A stretch of 64,000 nt of DNA from Rhodopseudomonas boonkerdii. GTDB taxonomy: Bacteria; Pseudomonadota; Alphaproteobacteria; Rhizobiales; Xanthobacteraceae. Position numbers and translations under genes: made by a program. The DNA lies in the NCBI RefSeq assembly GCF_021184025.1, contig NZ_CP036537.1:4588001-4652000 (forward strand), read 5' to 3'. Of this stretch, positions 53,278 through 63,073 are shown one piece after another. Every line of letters starts with the position of its first letter. Positions within the stretch are counted from its first letter, which is position 1. Below the pieces are notes generated by a model that was not told the DNA's origin, made no database searches, and saw only the letters and a program-made list of their open reading frames with translations.

Positions 53278-54114
53278 ATGATCGTTTCGGTTCCGCATCA
53301 CATTGTCGCTGCCTGCGCCGCCGGGCTCTTGCTGGCCTCTGCGGCACATGCGGAAGACGCGTCGCCGTGGCAGACGGACAGTCATTCGCAAATCAGGCTT
53401 GTGGCAGGCTCGCGGACCGGCCCTGTCATGCTTGGCGGAATCGCAATCCAGCTGCAGCCGGGCTGGCACACCTATTGGCGCAACCCCGGCGATTCCGGCG
53501 TGCCGCCGCGCTTCGACTTCTCGAAATCCGACAATCTCGACAGCGTCACGATCCTCTGGCCCGCGCCGGTGAAATTCGACGACGGCGCCGGCGGCGAATC
53601 GCTCGGTTACGAAAAACACGTGTTGCTGCCCATGCGCGTAGTGGCCAAGGATCCCGGCAAGCCGGTGGTCGTGCGCGCGGCCATATCCTATGCGGTATGC
53701 GAGAAGATCTGCATTCCGGTGGAGGCGAACGCCGAATTGGCCTTCACCAGCGTTGCTTCGACCGAGGACGGCGCATTGATGGCAGCTCTCGATACCGTCC
53801 CGAAACCGGCGAATATCGGCGACAATAATCCGTTCACCGTGCGGGATGTAAAACGTGACGGTAAAAATGTATTGGTCGATGTGACCGCCCCTGACAGCAA
53901 GGCAGTCCAGCTCTATGTCGAAGGGCCGACACCTGATTGGGCGCTCCCGATCCCGAAGCTCGACAAACACAGCGCACCGGGCATGAAGCGCTTCAGTTTC
54001 GAGCTCGACGGCCTGCCTTCGGGAGCTACGGCAGACGGAGCAGCGCTGAAGCTGACACTGGTCGGCACCGACCGATCCTACGAGTACAATGTGACAGTGC
54101 CACCGGCTCCCTGA
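53278..54114 (+). CDS. Stand-alone DsbD N-terminal-like thiol-disulfide protein
   Basis: 278 residues. Signal peptide (IVAACAAGLLLASAAHAE), then an immunoglobulin-like domain of the DsbD alpha type: PGWHTYWRNPGDSGVPPRF, then YAVCEKICIPVEANAEL, where a Cys-x3-Cys pair (about 142/146) is the redox centre. The DsbD membrane (beta) and thioredoxin (gamma) domains are missing and are not encoded next door. It may act as a periplasmic thiol carrier receiving electrons from another membrane protein. Start ATG 53278. Confidence 0.85.
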   Translation: MIVSVPHHIVAACAAGLLLASAAHAEDASPWQTDSHSQIRLVAGSRTGPVMLGGIAIQLQPGWHTYWRNPGDSGVPPRFDFSKSDNLDSVTILWPAPVKFDDGAGGESLGYEKHVLLPMRVVAKDPGKPVVVRAAISYAVCEKICIPVEANAELAFTSVASTEDGALMAALDTVPKPANIGDNNPFTVRDVKRDGKNVLVDVTAPDSKAVQLYVEGPTPDWALPIPKLDKHSAPGMKRFSFELDGLPSGATADGAALKLTLVGTDRSYEYNVTVPPAP

Positions 54115-54244
54115 TGGCCGGCATCGCCTCAGCCGGAACGGCCGACGAGCAAGCTGCGGGCCGGGCTGCCACCCGAAATTAACGTCTCCTTGTTATGCGG
54201 GGCTCCTGCCGCGCATTTGCTGTTCTGCGGCCGAGGAGCCCGTC

Positions 54245-55621
54245 GTGGCCGTGATGGAGACCGATCCCGCCCAACCGACGCCGCCTGCCGGGCTCAAGGC
54301 CCGCCTCCGCGGCCTGTTCTCGGGCTCCGGCGAAGCCTCGCTGACGCGCCGGCTGGCCGGCACGATCTTCCTGATTCGCGTTATCTCCGCCGGCCTCGCT
54401 TACTTCTCGCAGATATTGCTGGCGCGCTGGATGGGCTCGGGCGACTACGGCATCTACGTCTATGTCTGGACCTGGGTTCTGCTGCTCGGCTCGATGCTCG
54501 ACTTCGGCATCGCGGCGTCAGCGCAAAAGATCATTCCGGAATATCGCCTGAACGGTGATTACGCGCTGCTGCGCGGCTTCTTGTCCGGCAGCCGCTGGAT
54601 GACCGGCGTCGTGTCCGGCGTCATTGCACTTCTGCTCGCCGGTCTGGTCAAACTGCTGTCGCCCTGGATCGACGCCAACACCATCGTGCCGCTCTATCTC
54701 GGCTGCCTGACGCTGCCAGCTTTCGTCGTCGCCAACACCCAGGACGGCATCGCCCGCTCGCATGACTGGATGCGGCTCGGCCTGATGCCGCAATTCATCG
54801 TGCGGCAGGGCCTCATCATCGGCTTCACTGCCGGCGCCTTCGCGCTCGGCCTGCAGCTTGGCGCCGTCGTCGCGATGGGCGCGAGCGCCGCCGCCGTGTG
54901 GCTCGCGATGATCGGACAGATGATCGTGCTGAATCGCCGGCTTGGTGCGCATGTCGAGACCGGACCGAAGGCGCACGACTATCGCGGCTGGCTGAAGGTT
55001 TCGCTGCCGATCCTGCTGGTGGAGAGCTTCTATCTGCTGCTGTCCTACACCGACGTGCTTGTGCTCGAACGCTTCGTATCCTCCGAGGAAGTCGGCGTCT
55101 ATTTCGCAGTCGTGAAAACGCTCGCGCTGGTGTCGTTCATTCATTACGCGATGTCGGCGACCACGGCGCATCGCTTCACCGAGTATCACACGTCGGGGGA
55201 CAAGGAACGGCTTGCCGCCTATGTGATGCATTCCATCAAATGGACATTCTGGCCGTCGCTCGCCGCGACGCTGGTTTTGCTCGCATTCGGCAAGCCGTTG
55301 CTGTGGCTGTTCGGCCCGCAATTCACCGGCGGTTATGACATCATGTTCATCGCCGCCATCGGACTTGTGGTCCGCGCAGCCATCGGGCCGATGGAACGAT
55401 TGCTCAACATGCTCGGTCATCAGAATGCCTGCGCAATGGCTTACGCCTCGGCCTTCGTGATGAATTTGGTACTGTGCCTGCTGCTGATCCCGTATTTCGG
55501 TGGCCATGGCGCAGCGGCGGCGACATCGATCGCGCTGACGTTCGAGACGGTGCTGCTGTTCTGGATCGTGCGCCAGCGGCTGGGGCTGCATGTGCTGGCA
55601 TTCGGGAAGCGCTCTTCTTAA
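54245..55621 (+). CDS. Flippase, polysaccharide export family (Wzx-like)
   Basis: 458 residues with about 12-14 transmembrane helices: GTIFLIRVISAGLAYFSQILLARWMGSGDYGIYVYVWTWV, MTGVVSGVIALLLAGL and following. Typical MOP-superfamily oligosaccharide flippase. It probably moves a lipid-linked surface glycan across the inner membrane, and may cooperate with the GT-C-like protein 2 kb upstream. Start GTG 54245 after GGAG, with an alternative ATG 54254. The stop codon overlaps the hairpin at 55620-55650. Confidence 0.92.
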   Translation: MAVMETDPAQPTPPAGLKARLRGLFSGSGEASLTRRLAGTIFLIRVISAGLAYFSQILLARWMGSGDYGIYVYVWTWVLLLGSMLDFGIAASAQKIIPEYRLNGDYALLRGFLSGSRWMTGVVSGVIALLLAGLVKLLSPWIDANTIVPLYLGCLTLPAFVVANTQDGIARSHDWMRLGLMPQFIVRQGLIIGFTAGAFALGLQLGAVVAMGASAAAVWLAMIGQMIVLNRRLGAHVETGPKAHDYRGWLKVSLPILLVESFYLLLSYTDVLVLERFVSSEEVGVYFAVVKTLALVSFIHYAMSATTAHRFTEYHTSGDKERLAAYVMHSIKWTFWPSLAATLVLLAFGKPLLWLFGPQFTGGYDIMFIAAIGLVVRAAIGPMERLLNMLGHQNACAMAYASAFVMNLVLCLLLIPYFGGHGAAAATSIALTFETVLLFWIVRQRLGLHVLAFGKRSS

Positions 55622-55650
55622 CCTCTCCCCGTTCTCTACGGGGAGAGGTT
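55620..55650. terminator. Hairpin after the flippase gene
   Basis: AACCTCTCCCCGT, loop TCTCT, ACGGGGAGAGGTT: a perfect 13-bp stem. No T-run follows on either strand. It lies between convergent genes and probably ends both transcripts, or is a family C-type palindrome. Confidence 0.6.
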
Positions 55651-55669
55651 AAGGCCTGCACGTCACTGC

Positions 55670-56458
55670 TTACGCCGCCGTCCAGCCGCCGTCGATGGAC
55701 AGGTTCGTACCTGTGATCTGCGCCGCTTCATCCCCGCATAGGAACAGCGCCAGCGCCGCCACCTGCTCCGACGTCACGAATTCCTTCGTCGGCTGCGCTT
55801 CCAACAGCACGTCGTTGATGACCTGTTCCTTGGTCAAGCCACGCGCCTTCATCGTGTCCGGGATCTGCTTTTCCACCAGCGGTGTCCAGACGTAACCGGG
55901 CGAGATGCAATTGCAGGTGATCTTGTGGGTCGCGACTTCCAGCGCCACGGTCTTGGTGAGACCGGCGATACCGTGCTTGGCCGAGACATAGGCCGACTTG
56001 AAGGGCGATGCGACCAGCGAATGGGCCGAGGCCGTATTGATGATGCGGCCCCAGCCGCGCTTCTTCATACCCGGCACCACGGCGCGGATGCCATGGAAGG
56101 CGGAAGACAGATTGATCGCAATGATGGCGTCCCATTTCTCGATCGGGAATTCCTCGATCGGCGAAACAAACTGGATGCCGGCATTGTTGACGAGGATGTC
56201 CACCGCGCCAAAAGTCTTCTCGCCGAGCTCGATCATCCCAGCGATCTCCACCGGCTTGGTCATATCGGCCGGCGAATGGATCGCCTTGACCTTGTAGTCG
56301 CTCTCGATCGCCGCGCGTTCCTTCTCGATATCGGCCGGGGCGCCCATGCCGTTCAGGACGATATTGGCACCGGCGCTGGCGAAAGCGCGCGCATAAGCGA
56401 GGCCGATGCCGCTGGTCGAGCCGGTGACAACGGCGGTCTTGCCCGTGAGATTGGTCAT
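55670..56458 (-). CDS. bdhA: 3-hydroxybutyrate dehydrogenase
   Basis: 262 residues. An SDR enzyme that oxidises (R)-3-hydroxybutyrate to acetoacetate with NAD. Motifs: TGSTSGIG at 12-19, NNAGIQFVSPIEEFP, NTASAHSLVASPFKSAYVSAKHG (catalytic Ser/Tyr/Lys) and the C-terminal GTNLSIDGGWTAA. The QFVSPIEEF and CISPGYVWTPL segments are characteristic of BdhA. GGAG lies 7 nt before the start. Encoded 27 nt after the patatin gene on the same strand; the pair makes sense in poly-3-hydroxybutyrate breakdown. Confidence 0.93.
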   Translation of the reverse strand: MTNLTGKTAVVTGSTSGIGLAYARAFASAGANIVLNGMGAPADIEKERAAIESDYKVKAIHSPADMTKPVEIAGMIELGEKTFGAVDILVNNAGIQFVSPIEEFPIEKWDAIIAINLSSAFHGIRAVVPGMKKRGWGRIINTASAHSLVASPFKSAYVSAKHGIAGLTKTVALEVATHKITCNCISPGYVWTPLVEKQIPDTMKARGLTKEQVINDVLLEAQPTKEFVTSEQVAALALFLCGDEAAQITGTNLSIDGGWTAA

Positions 56459-56485
56459 GCAAAGTCTCCTGCTGGGTGAGGTCGA

Positions 56486-57646
56486 TTATGGTTTGTCGTC
56501 GGCGCAGAGATCGTAGGTGACCATCGACTGATCCGCCTGTGGGCGCTCGAACCATTCCTTGTGGCGCATCGAGCGCTCCACATCGCGGCTGCCGGCCTTC
56601 CAGTGTTCCGTCATGCCGAGGCGCGAGAAATTGTAGTCCTTGGACGACGACTCGTGCGTCTTGCTACGATAGATCAGATGCACCACCGTGACGGTGTTTT
56701 CCTTCGCCGCTTCCGACAACAGCGCGACATTGGGGTCCTGCTTCAAGTCCTCGGGCAGCTTGCCGATGAGATCGCGCAACGCCTTCCGAATATTGTGAAT
56801 GCGCTTGTTCTTGTCGGTGGTCATGCGCGTGCGGCTGGAATAGCGGATATCCTTCTCCCGCTCCTGCGCCTCGAACATGGATTGCGGCAGCGGCCCCCGC
56901 GCGCTGAACAGATCGACCTGGAAGATCAGAAGGTCGCTGGCGACGTCGTCGAGCACGAAGTCGAGGGGGGTGTTGGACGCGATGCCGCCGTCCCAGAAAT
57001 GCTCTCCCTCGATTTCGATGGAGGGGAAGCCCGGCGGAAGCGCGCCGGAGGCCATGATGTGCTCGGGGCCGATCTTTTTGCCGAGCGTGCGAAAGATCTC
57101 GTTGTCGAAATAGGTGAAGTTGCCGGTGGTGACGCTGACCGCACCGACGCTGAGACGCGTCTTGCAGTCATTGATGCGATCAAAATCGACCAGCCGTTCC
57201 AGCGTCGCCTTGAGCGGCGCGGTGTCGTAAAAGCTTTGCGATTGCGGGCTGCCCGGCGGCCAGAACGGAGCCGGTGGAATCCGCGGCATAAAAAAGCCCG
57301 GCACGCCGAAAGCCGCGATCATCGCGGCGCTGCCTTCGTTAAAGGCCGAGCGTGTATGCTCGTCCGGGATCACCGGGCTCCAGGGCACCGGCGACGACGC
57401 CATCTCCCAGAATTCGCGCAGTTTGCCGATCCGCTTGTCGCGCTCATTGCCGGCGATGATCGCGGCGTTGATAGCCCCGATGGAAATGCCGGCAATCCAG
57501 GCCGGCTCGAAATCGTGGTGGCAGAGCGTCTCGTAGGCACCAGCCTGATAGGAGCCGAGCGCGCCGCCACCCTGCAGGACCAGCACACGCTTGGCTTGTG
57601 ACGGTTTGGAAGTGGCTGCATCTGGGATGGGAGCGGACATGTCCAT
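56486..57646 (-). CDS. Patatin-like phospholipase/esterase
   Basis: 386 residues. LQGGGALGSYQAG (oxyanion loop, 25-35), nucleophile motif GISIGAIN (Ser55) and catalytic-dyad DGGIASNTPL (Asp219) are all present. The C-terminal extension (about 230-386) with DEKNKRIHNIRKALRDL-like and HLIYRSKTHESSSKDYNFSR segments matches the DUF3734 group. Likely a cytoplasmic esterase acting on lipids or on polyhydroxyalkanoate. Start ATG 57646 or 57640. It is upstream of bdhA in an apparent operon. Confidence 0.92.
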   Translation of the reverse strand: MDMSAPIPDAATSKPSQAKRVLVLQGGGALGSYQAGAYETLCHHDFEPAWIAGISIGAINAAIIAGNERDKRIGKLREFWEMASSPVPWSPVIPDEHTRSAFNEGSAAMIAAFGVPGFFMPRIPPAPFWPPGSPQSQSFYDTAPLKATLERLVDFDRINDCKTRLSVGAVSVTTGNFTYFDNEIFRTLGKKIGPEHIMASGALPPGFPSIEIEGEHFWDGGIASNTPLDFVLDDVASDLLIFQVDLFSARGPLPQSMFEAQEREKDIRYSSRTRMTTDKNKRIHNIRKALRDLIGKLPEDLKQDPNVALLSEAAKENTVTVVHLIYRSKTHESSSKDYNFSRLGMTEHWKAGSRDVERSMRHKEWFERPQADQSMVTYDLCADDKP

Positions 57647-57746
57647 GGTGGGAACCGACGGTCGCTTCGAGGAACCGCACCGTGGCCCCGCGATCCCGCG
57701 GCGTCAATTGCCGAGGCCGCGGTGGCAGCATCACAAAGCCTTCAGC

Positions 57747-58259
57747 TCAGCGCGGCTTTTCGGTTTCGGCCAGGATCATGGTCCAGAACACCTTGTATTT
57801 GGTGTTCGGCGCATAAATCGCAGCGATTCCCAGCTTGGAGACGCCGGATTTCAGCATATTGGCCCGGTGCGGCGGCGAATCGCGCCAACCCGAAAAGGCT
57901 TCCGCAAGGGTGTGATAACCGGCGGAGACGTTCTCTACCGCGACCGTGGCCGGATAGCCGCCGGAATTCAGGCGCTTCGCAAGCGGCGCCTTCACATCAT
58001 GATCGAGCTTGTTCTTCTTGGCCATGGCGGTGGACTGATCCTCCGCCAGCGCCATCAGGCCTGGATCGACCGTCACCGGCCCGAGGCCGTTGTTCTGTCG
58101 GTAGAGCGAGATCATCTGTGCTGCCGCCTGCGGATCTAGCTTGGCGCCGCCATTCGCCATGCTGAGATACATGGTCGGTTGATCAGGGACCTGATCCACT
58201 GCGGTTCCGCACCCCGCCAGCAACGCCATTCCTAGACTGGCCAGAGCCACCCGCTTCAT
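57747..58259 (-). CDS. CAP-domain (SCP/PR-1) lipoprotein
   Basis: 170 residues. Lipoprotein signal with lipobox LLAGC, then a CAP domain: LMALAEDQSTAMAKKNKLDHD, AVENVSAGYHTLAEAF and WRDSPPHRANMLKSGVSKLGIA. The conserved His and Glu residues (KLDHD, VENV, PPHRANM) are retained. CAP proteins are exported and of varied function; this is the bacterial 'SCP-like' type. GGGGGA lies 7 nt before ATG 58259. Downstream are the patatin/bdhA genes on the same strand, 100 nt away. Confidence 0.9.
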   Translation of the reverse strand: MKRVALASLGMALLAGCGTAVDQVPDQPTMYLSMANGGAKLDPQAAAQMISLYRQNNGLGPVTVDPGLMALAEDQSTAMAKKNKLDHDVKAPLAKRLNSGGYPATVAVENVSAGYHTLAEAFSGWRDSPPHRANMLKSGVSKLGIAAIYAPNTKYKVFWTMILAETEKPR

Positions 58260-58344
58260 CGACAATCCCCCAAAATCGAGGAGCCGTTGTTGCACACCAA
58301 CCGTGGCCGAATGGTGAACGGAAAGGAAATTGCGGAGCGCTAAT

Positions 58345-58455
58345 CCTCCTGATGTCGTCACCCGACTTGATCGGGTGCCCCAGTATACGGCAGCGCCAGT
58401 GTGCTTCTCGAAGGCCGGTGTCTACAGGATCCTTCGCTTTCGCGGAGGATGACAG
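58345..58455. repeat. Palindromic repeat, family D-like
   Basis: Between the cysA 3' end and the CAP-domain gene. GTCACCCGACTTGATCGGGTG forms a hairpin, followed by AGGATCCTTCGCTTTCGCGGAGGATGAC. This resembles the GTCATCCCCGC-type repeat near 1973-2077. Confidence 0.55.
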
Positions 58456-58482
58456 GCCGAGTGCATAGCGGACCCCGCTCTC

Positions 58483-59520
58483 TCACTGCCCCGCGAAAAT
58501 CCGGTAGCGCCGAGGCTGCAGGCTGACGGAATCGCCGGTGGCGAGCGGTCGATCGCGCGGTGCATCGATTTCGACCAGCGTGTCGCCGCCGTCCAGCGCG
58601 ATATCGGCGCGCTGGATCGGGCCGAAGGTTCGGACCCGGCGCACCGTGCCCTCGAGAGCGCCCTCCCCCACAGCTCCAATGGCCATATCATGCCGGCGCA
58701 CGAACAGCTGTGAGGGCCCCGCAGCGCCGCCCGCTTCGATATTGAGCGCACGCGCCCCAAGCTTTACTTGTCCGCCCTGCACATCCACCGGCAGCACGAT
58801 GGATTCGCCGATGAAGCTATGCACGAAAGCCGAGGCCGGATTGTCATAGACATCGCCGGGCGTGCCGATCTGTTCGATCTTGCCTTTGTCCATCACGACG
58901 ATGCGGTTGGCGACCTCGAGCGCTTCTTCCTGGTCATGCGTGACAAAGATCGAGGTGACGTGAATCTCCTCGTGCAGCGTGCGCAGCCATTGCCGCAATT
59001 CCTTGCGCACTTTCGCATCGAGCGCGCCGAAGGGCTCGTCGAGCAGCAGGATACGCGGTTCGATGGCAAGCGCGCGGGCGAGCGCGATACGCTGCCGCTG
59101 GCCGCCGGAGAGCTGGCTCGGATAGCGATCGGCGAGCCAGTCGAGTTGCACGAGATCGAGCAGTTCCTTCACCCGCGCGCGGATCTGCGCCTCGGTCTTG
59201 CGGATGGAGCGCGGCTGCACGCGCAGGCCGAAGGCGACATTCTCGAATACGCTCATATGGCGGAACAGCGCGTAATGCTGGAAGACGAAGCCCACGTGAC
59301 GTTCGCCGGCGCCACGCTCCAAAGCGTTCTCGCCATCGAATTTCACTTCGCCGGAATCAGGCCAATCGAGCCCTGCGATGATCCGCAGCAGTGTCGTCTT
59401 GCCCGAACCCGACGGGCCGAGCAGAGCCAGCAGCTCACCCTTCGCGACCTTGAGATCGACATTATCGAGCGCCTTGAAGGCACCGTACTGCTTCACGATA
59501 TTCCGTACTTCAATCGTCAC
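58483..59520 (-). CDS. cysA: Sulfate/thiosulfate ABC transporter ATP-binding protein
   Basis: 345 residues. ATPase domain with Walker [13 protein letters not shown], signature [15 protein letters not shown], Walker [13 protein letters not shown] and H-loop [11 protein letters not shown]. The C-terminal TOBE-like regulatory part ([21 protein letters not shown]; ...[22 protein letters not shown]) is typical of CysA. Start GTG 59520, overlapping the cysW stop by 11 nt. It ends the sulfate uptake operon. Confidence 0.95.
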   Translation of the reverse strand: MTIEVRNIVKQYGAFKALDNVDLKVAKGELLALLGPSGSGKTTLLRIIAGLDWPDSGEVKFDGENALERGAGERHVGFVFQHYALFRHMSVFENVAFGLRVQPRSIRKTEAQIRARVKELLDLVQLDWLADRYPSQLSGGQRQRIALARALAIEPRILLLDEPFGALDAKVRKELRQWLRTLHEEIHVTSIFVTHDQEEALEVANRIVVMDKGKIEQIGTPGDVYDNPASAFVHSFIGESIVLPVDVQGGQVKLGARALNIEAGGAAGPSQLFVRRHDMAIGAVGEGALEGTVRRVRTFGPIQRADIALDGGDTLVEIDAPRDRPLATGDSVSLQPRRYRIFAGQ

Positions 59521-60403
59521 GGTGCGAATGTCCTTGTTCGATCCGGCCTTCGAGAATGATCTTCGCGACCAGCGTCACCAGCGCCAGCATGGCAAGCAGC
59601 GACGCGATCGCGAATGACGCCACCAGTTGATACTCGTTATAGAGGATTTCCACCAGCAGCGGCATGGTGTTGGTTTCGCCGCGGATATGGCCCGAAACCA
59701 CAGAAACCGCGCCGAACTCGCCCATCGCCCGCGCATTGCAGAGCAGGACGCCGTAGAGCAATCCCCATTTGATGTTGGGCAGCGTCACGATGAGGAAGGT
59801 TCGCCAGCCGCTGGCGCCGAGCGAGATCGCGGCTTCCTCCTCCTGCGAGCCCTGCTCTTGCATCAACGGGATGAGTTCGCGGGCGACGAAGGGGAAGGTA
59901 ACGAAGGTGGTTGCCAGCACAATGGCCGGCGGCGCAAACAGGATCGTGATGCCGTGGGCGATCAACCACGGACCGAAATAACCCTGGGCACCGAACAGCA
60001 GCACAAAGACGAGGCCGGAAATAACCGGACTGACCGAGAACGGTAGATCGATCAGGGTGACCAACAGCGTCTTGCCGCGGAACTCGAATTTCGCAACTGC
60101 CCAGGCTGCTGTAACCCCGAAGACCACATTTAGGCTGACCGAAATCAGCGCAGTGAATAGCGTCAGCTTGATCGCCGACCACGCCTCGGCCTCACCGAGC
60201 GCACTGAAATAGAAGCTGGCGCCGCGCGAAAACGCTTCCGAGAATACCAGTATCAGCGGCAGCACGACAAAGACGGAGAGAAACGTCACGGCAAAACCGA
60301 TGACGACGCTGCGAACCCACAAGGGTTCGGTTCGGAAATCTTTCTTAACCGCGCTCACGCGCCGTTCTCCGATCTCGGCTGTGTCTATCGTTGCTACGGT
60401 CAT
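59510..60403 (-). CDS. cysW: Sulfate ABC transporter permease CysW
   Basis: 297 residues with six transmembrane helices and the permease-ATPase coupling motif [32 protein letters not shown]-terminal [30 protein letters not shown] and [23 protein letters not shown] are characteristic of CysW. Pairs with CysT to form the channel. A 6-nt gap separates it from cysT. Confidence 0.95.
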   Translation of the reverse strand: MTVATIDTAEIGERRVSAVKKDFRTEPLWVRSVVIGFAVTFLSVFVVLPLILVFSEAFSRGASFYFSALGEAEAWSAIKLTLFTALISVSLNVVFGVTAAWAVAKFEFRGKTLLVTLIDLPFSVSPVISGLVFVLLFGAQGYFGPWLIAHGITILFAPPAIVLATTFVTFPFVARELIPLMQEQGSQEEEAAISLGASGWRTFLIVTLPNIKWGLLYGVLLCNARAMGEFGAVSVVSGHIRGETNTMPLLVEILYNEYQLVASFAIASLLAMLALVTLVAKIILEGRIEQGHSHRDD

Positions 60404-60409
60404 ATCAGA

Positions 60410-61246
60410 TCAACTCGCTGCGAGCGCGCGTGTTTGTGCCCAACGCTGCAGCCGGTTGAGCAGGAAAATGATGATAAACGACGCCACCAGCATCACGACC
60501 GCGATCGCGGTGGCGTCGGCATAGCGGAATTCGGATAACCGGATCACGATCAGCAGCGGCGCGATTTCCGAGACATTCGGCAGATTGCCTGCGATGAAGA
60601 TGACGGAGCCATATTCTCCGACCGCACGGGCGAAGGCGAGGGCAAAGCCGGTCAAGATCGCCGGCGTCAGACTCGGGATGATGACACGCGTCACGGTCTG
60701 CCAGCGCGTTGCCCCCAGGCAGGCGGCCGCCTCCTCGATCTCTGTATCGAGATCGATCAGCACCGGTTGCACCGTGCGCACGACGAACGGAATGCCGATG
60801 AACACCATGGCGAGAAAGATGCCGATCGGCGTAAAGGCCACCTTGATGCCGAGCGAGGCCAACGGCGCGCCGAGCCATCCATTCTGTGCAAACAGCGTGG
60901 TCAGTGCGATGCCCGCCACCGCCGTTGGCAATGCAAAGGGGATATCGACGATAGCATCGAAGATCCGGCGGCCCGGAAAACGGTAGCGTACCAGCGCCCA
61001 GACGACGACGAGGCCGGCGACAAGATTAACCAACGCAGCGGCGAACGCGAGGCCGAACGAAATCTGCAGCGCATGCAAGGTGCGGCGACTGGTGACGGTG
61101 TCAATGAACTGCGAGAAGCCGAGCTCGCTCGTCTTCACGAACAGACCGGCCAGCGGAATCAGGATCAGCAGCGAAAGCCACGTCAGGGTCAACCCCATGC
61201 TCAGGCCAAACCCCGGCAAGGCACTTCGTTTCGATACCGCACTCAC
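60410..61246 (-). CDS. cysT: Sulfate ABC transporter permease CysT (CysU)
   Basis: 278 residues. GLTLTWLSLLILIPLAGLFVKTSELG begins the protein, with VDIPFALPTAVAGIALTTLFAQNGWLG and the coupling loop EEAAACLGATRWQTVTRVIIPSLTPAILTG. Six helices. GTG 61246 is used as start (AGAGGG upstream); the longer frame to 61312 is not membrane-protein-like and lies 5' of the Shine-Dalgarno. First permease of the operon, 66 nt after sbp. Confidence 0.94.
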   Translation of the reverse strand: MSAVSKRSALPGFGLSMGLTLTWLSLLILIPLAGLFVKTSELGFSQFIDTVTSRRTLHALQISFGLAFAAALVNLVAGLVVVWALVRYRFPGRRIFDAIVDIPFALPTAVAGIALTTLFAQNGWLGAPLASLGIKVAFTPIGIFLAMVFIGIPFVVRTVQPVLIDLDTEIEEAAACLGATRWQTVTRVIIPSLTPAILTGFALAFARAVGEYGSVIFIAGNLPNVSEIAPLLIVIRLSEFRYADATAIAVVMLVASFIIIFLLNRLQRWAQTRALAAS

Positions 61247-61312
61247 AGCAAGCCCTCTGGAAAATGCGAAGCACCCAGGCCGGTCGACGGCCTGGGTGCC
61301 CGTCGCGGCCAA

Positions 61313-62302
61313 TCAGTTCTTGTAGATCTTGTCGAACACGCCGCCTTCGGCGAAGTGCTCGCTTTGCGCCTTGGTCCAGCCGCCGAACACATCATCGATG
61401 GTGAACAGATCTACCTTAGCAAAATTTGCTTCGAACTTCTTCGCAATTTCCGCGTCGCGCGGGCGATAGAAATTGCGGCCGGCGATTTCCTGGCCTTCCT
61501 TCGTGTACCAGTATTTCAGATAGGCCTCGGCGGCCGCTTTGGTTCCCTTCTTGTCGACCACCGTATCGACCACCGCGACCGGCGGCTCGGCGAGAATCGA
61601 GATCGACGGCGTAACGATTTCGAACTTGTCCTTGCCGAATTCGGCCAGCGCCAGATAGGCCTCGTTCTCCCAGGCCAGCAGCACGTCACCGACGCCGCGC
61701 TGAACGAACGTAATGGTCGAGCCGCGCGCGCCAGTGTCGAGCACGGGCACATTCTTGAAGATATTGCCGACGAATTCCCTCGCCTTGTCCTGCGAACCGT
61801 ATTTCTTCAGCGCATACCCCCAAGCGCCGAGATAATTCCAGCGGGCACCGCCCGAGGTCTTGGGATTCGGCGTGATGACGCTGACGCCGCTCTTGATCAG
61901 GTCGTCCCAGTCCTTGATTGCCTTCGGGTTGCCCTTGCGCACCAGGAACACGATGGTCGAGGTATAGGGCGAGGCATTCTGCGGCAATCGCTTCTGCCAG
62001 TCCTTCGCCGTCAACCCCTTGTTGGCTACCGCATCGATATCATAGGCAAGCGCCAGCGTCACGACATCGGCCTGAAGGCCATCGATGACCGAGCGGGCCT
62101 GTGCGCCCGAGCCGCCATGCGATTGCTTGATCTCGATGCTCTTGCCGGTTTCCTTCTGATACACCGCAGCAAAAGCCTTGTTGAAATCGACATAGAGTTC
62201 GCGCGTCGGATCGTAGGACACGTTCAGCAGCGTGACATCGGCGGCAAAAGCTGAGCTGGCCCATAGCAGCGATGCAGCGGCGATGGCGAAGCGACGGATC
62301 AT
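61313..62302 (-). CDS. sbp: Sulfate ABC transporter substrate-binding protein
   Basis: 329 residues. Signal peptide ([18 protein letters not shown]), then the sulfate-binding protein core: [85 protein letters not shown] and [13 protein letters not shown] C-terminus. SYDPTRE and GGSGAQ residues form the sulfate pocket in this family. Start ATG 62302 with GGAGG 6 nt upstream. Confidence 0.96.
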   Translation of the reverse strand: MIRRFAIAAASLLWASSAFAADVTLLNVSYDPTRELYVDFNKAFAAVYQKETGKSIEIKQSHGGSGAQARSVIDGLQADVVTLALAYDIDAVANKGLTAKDWQKRLPQNASPYTSTIVFLVRKGNPKAIKDWDDLIKSGVSVITPNPKTSGGARWNYLGAWGYALKKYGSQDKAREFVGNIFKNVPVLDTGARGSTITFVQRGVGDVLLAWENEAYLALAEFGKDKFEIVTPSISILAEPPVAVVDTVVDKKGTKAAAEAYLKYWYTKEGQEIAGRNFYRPRDAEIAKKFEANFAKVDLFTIDDVFGGWTKAQSEHFAEGGVFDKIYKN

Positions 62303-62560
62303 GCGAGACCTCCATGGACCGGATGGCAACAGCACCACCCCGGCAACGCAGCAAGGTTCGAAAAGTTGGAGCGCGAAGTCAACGAAAGCAGATTTCAATG
62401 ATCCGCCGATGACGACGGCAATCTGCCACAAAACCGCCACTCACGAGAATGCGGCAATCTGCCGATCCGTCACTGCAAGTAGCGGAGCGGCGAAGCAATC
62501 CGGACGTCGCTCGACGGAAGACCCGGATCGCTTCGTCGCAAGGTCTCCCTGCAATGACGA
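62303..62560. other. Intergenic region of the sulfur locus with a palindromic repeat
   Basis: About 260 bases between sbp and the DUF934 gene, on the same strand. Around 62465-62560, AGCGGAGCGGCGAAGCAATCCGGA and GGATCGCTTCGTCGCAAGG arms form a repeat of a type common in this group (family E). The remainder should hold the sbp promoter. No gene. Confidence 0.6.
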
Positions 62561-63073
62561 TTACTGAACATTCGCCGCGTGACGCGCCTGCATGCGCCGG
62601 TGCAGCGCCGTGACGCGGCCATCGCCGGTCGGTTGATAGAACACCGTGTAACGCTTCACTGTCGCTGCAAAGGCTTCAGCATCGGCCTCCTTCTTCACTT
62701 CGAACGCATCGAAGCCGGCACGCAGCATCAGCACGAACTGGTCGCGCAATACCTGGCCGATGGCCCGCAACTCGCCCTTGTAGCCGTAACGCTCGCGCAG
62801 GAGCCGTGCCTGGCTATAGGCACGCCCATCGCGAAAGGTTGGAAACACCAGCGCGACGACAGCAAGCTTCTCAAGGTAAGGCACGAGTTCGTCGAGATCG
62901 CGATTGTTCGGCCAGATGACGCCGGTCGGCGCGTTGCGCGCGGCCAGCCCGCCCGGATCTTCGAGAAACCGCGTCGCCGGAATCAGCGCTGCACCCTCCA
63001 CCGGAAGCGCGCTGTCATCGGCCACGTGGACGAAGCTGTCGGCAACGATGGCGCCTTTCTTAACGAGTGGCAT
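62561..63073 (-). CDS. DUF934 family protein linked to sulfite reductase
   Basis: 170 residues. MPLVKKGAIVADSFVHVADD, FRDGRAYSQARLLRERYGYKGELRAIGQVLRDQFVLMLRAGFDAFEV and an FYQPTGDG...LHRRMQAR tail identify the DUF934 family. Members lie next to cysI or cysH in alphaproteobacteria and are thought to assist sulfite/sulfate reduction; the biochemistry is not established. The start overlaps the 3' end of cysI by 14 nt, so the two are translated together. Confidence 0.93.
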   Translation of the reverse strand: MPLVKKGAIVADSFVHVADDSALPVEGAALIPATRFLEDPGGLAARNAPTGVIWPNNRDLDELVPYLEKLAVVALVFPTFRDGRAYSQARLLRERYGYKGELRAIGQVLRDQFVLMLRAGFDAFEVKKEADAEAFAATVKRYTVFYQPTGDGRVTALHRRMQARHAANVQ

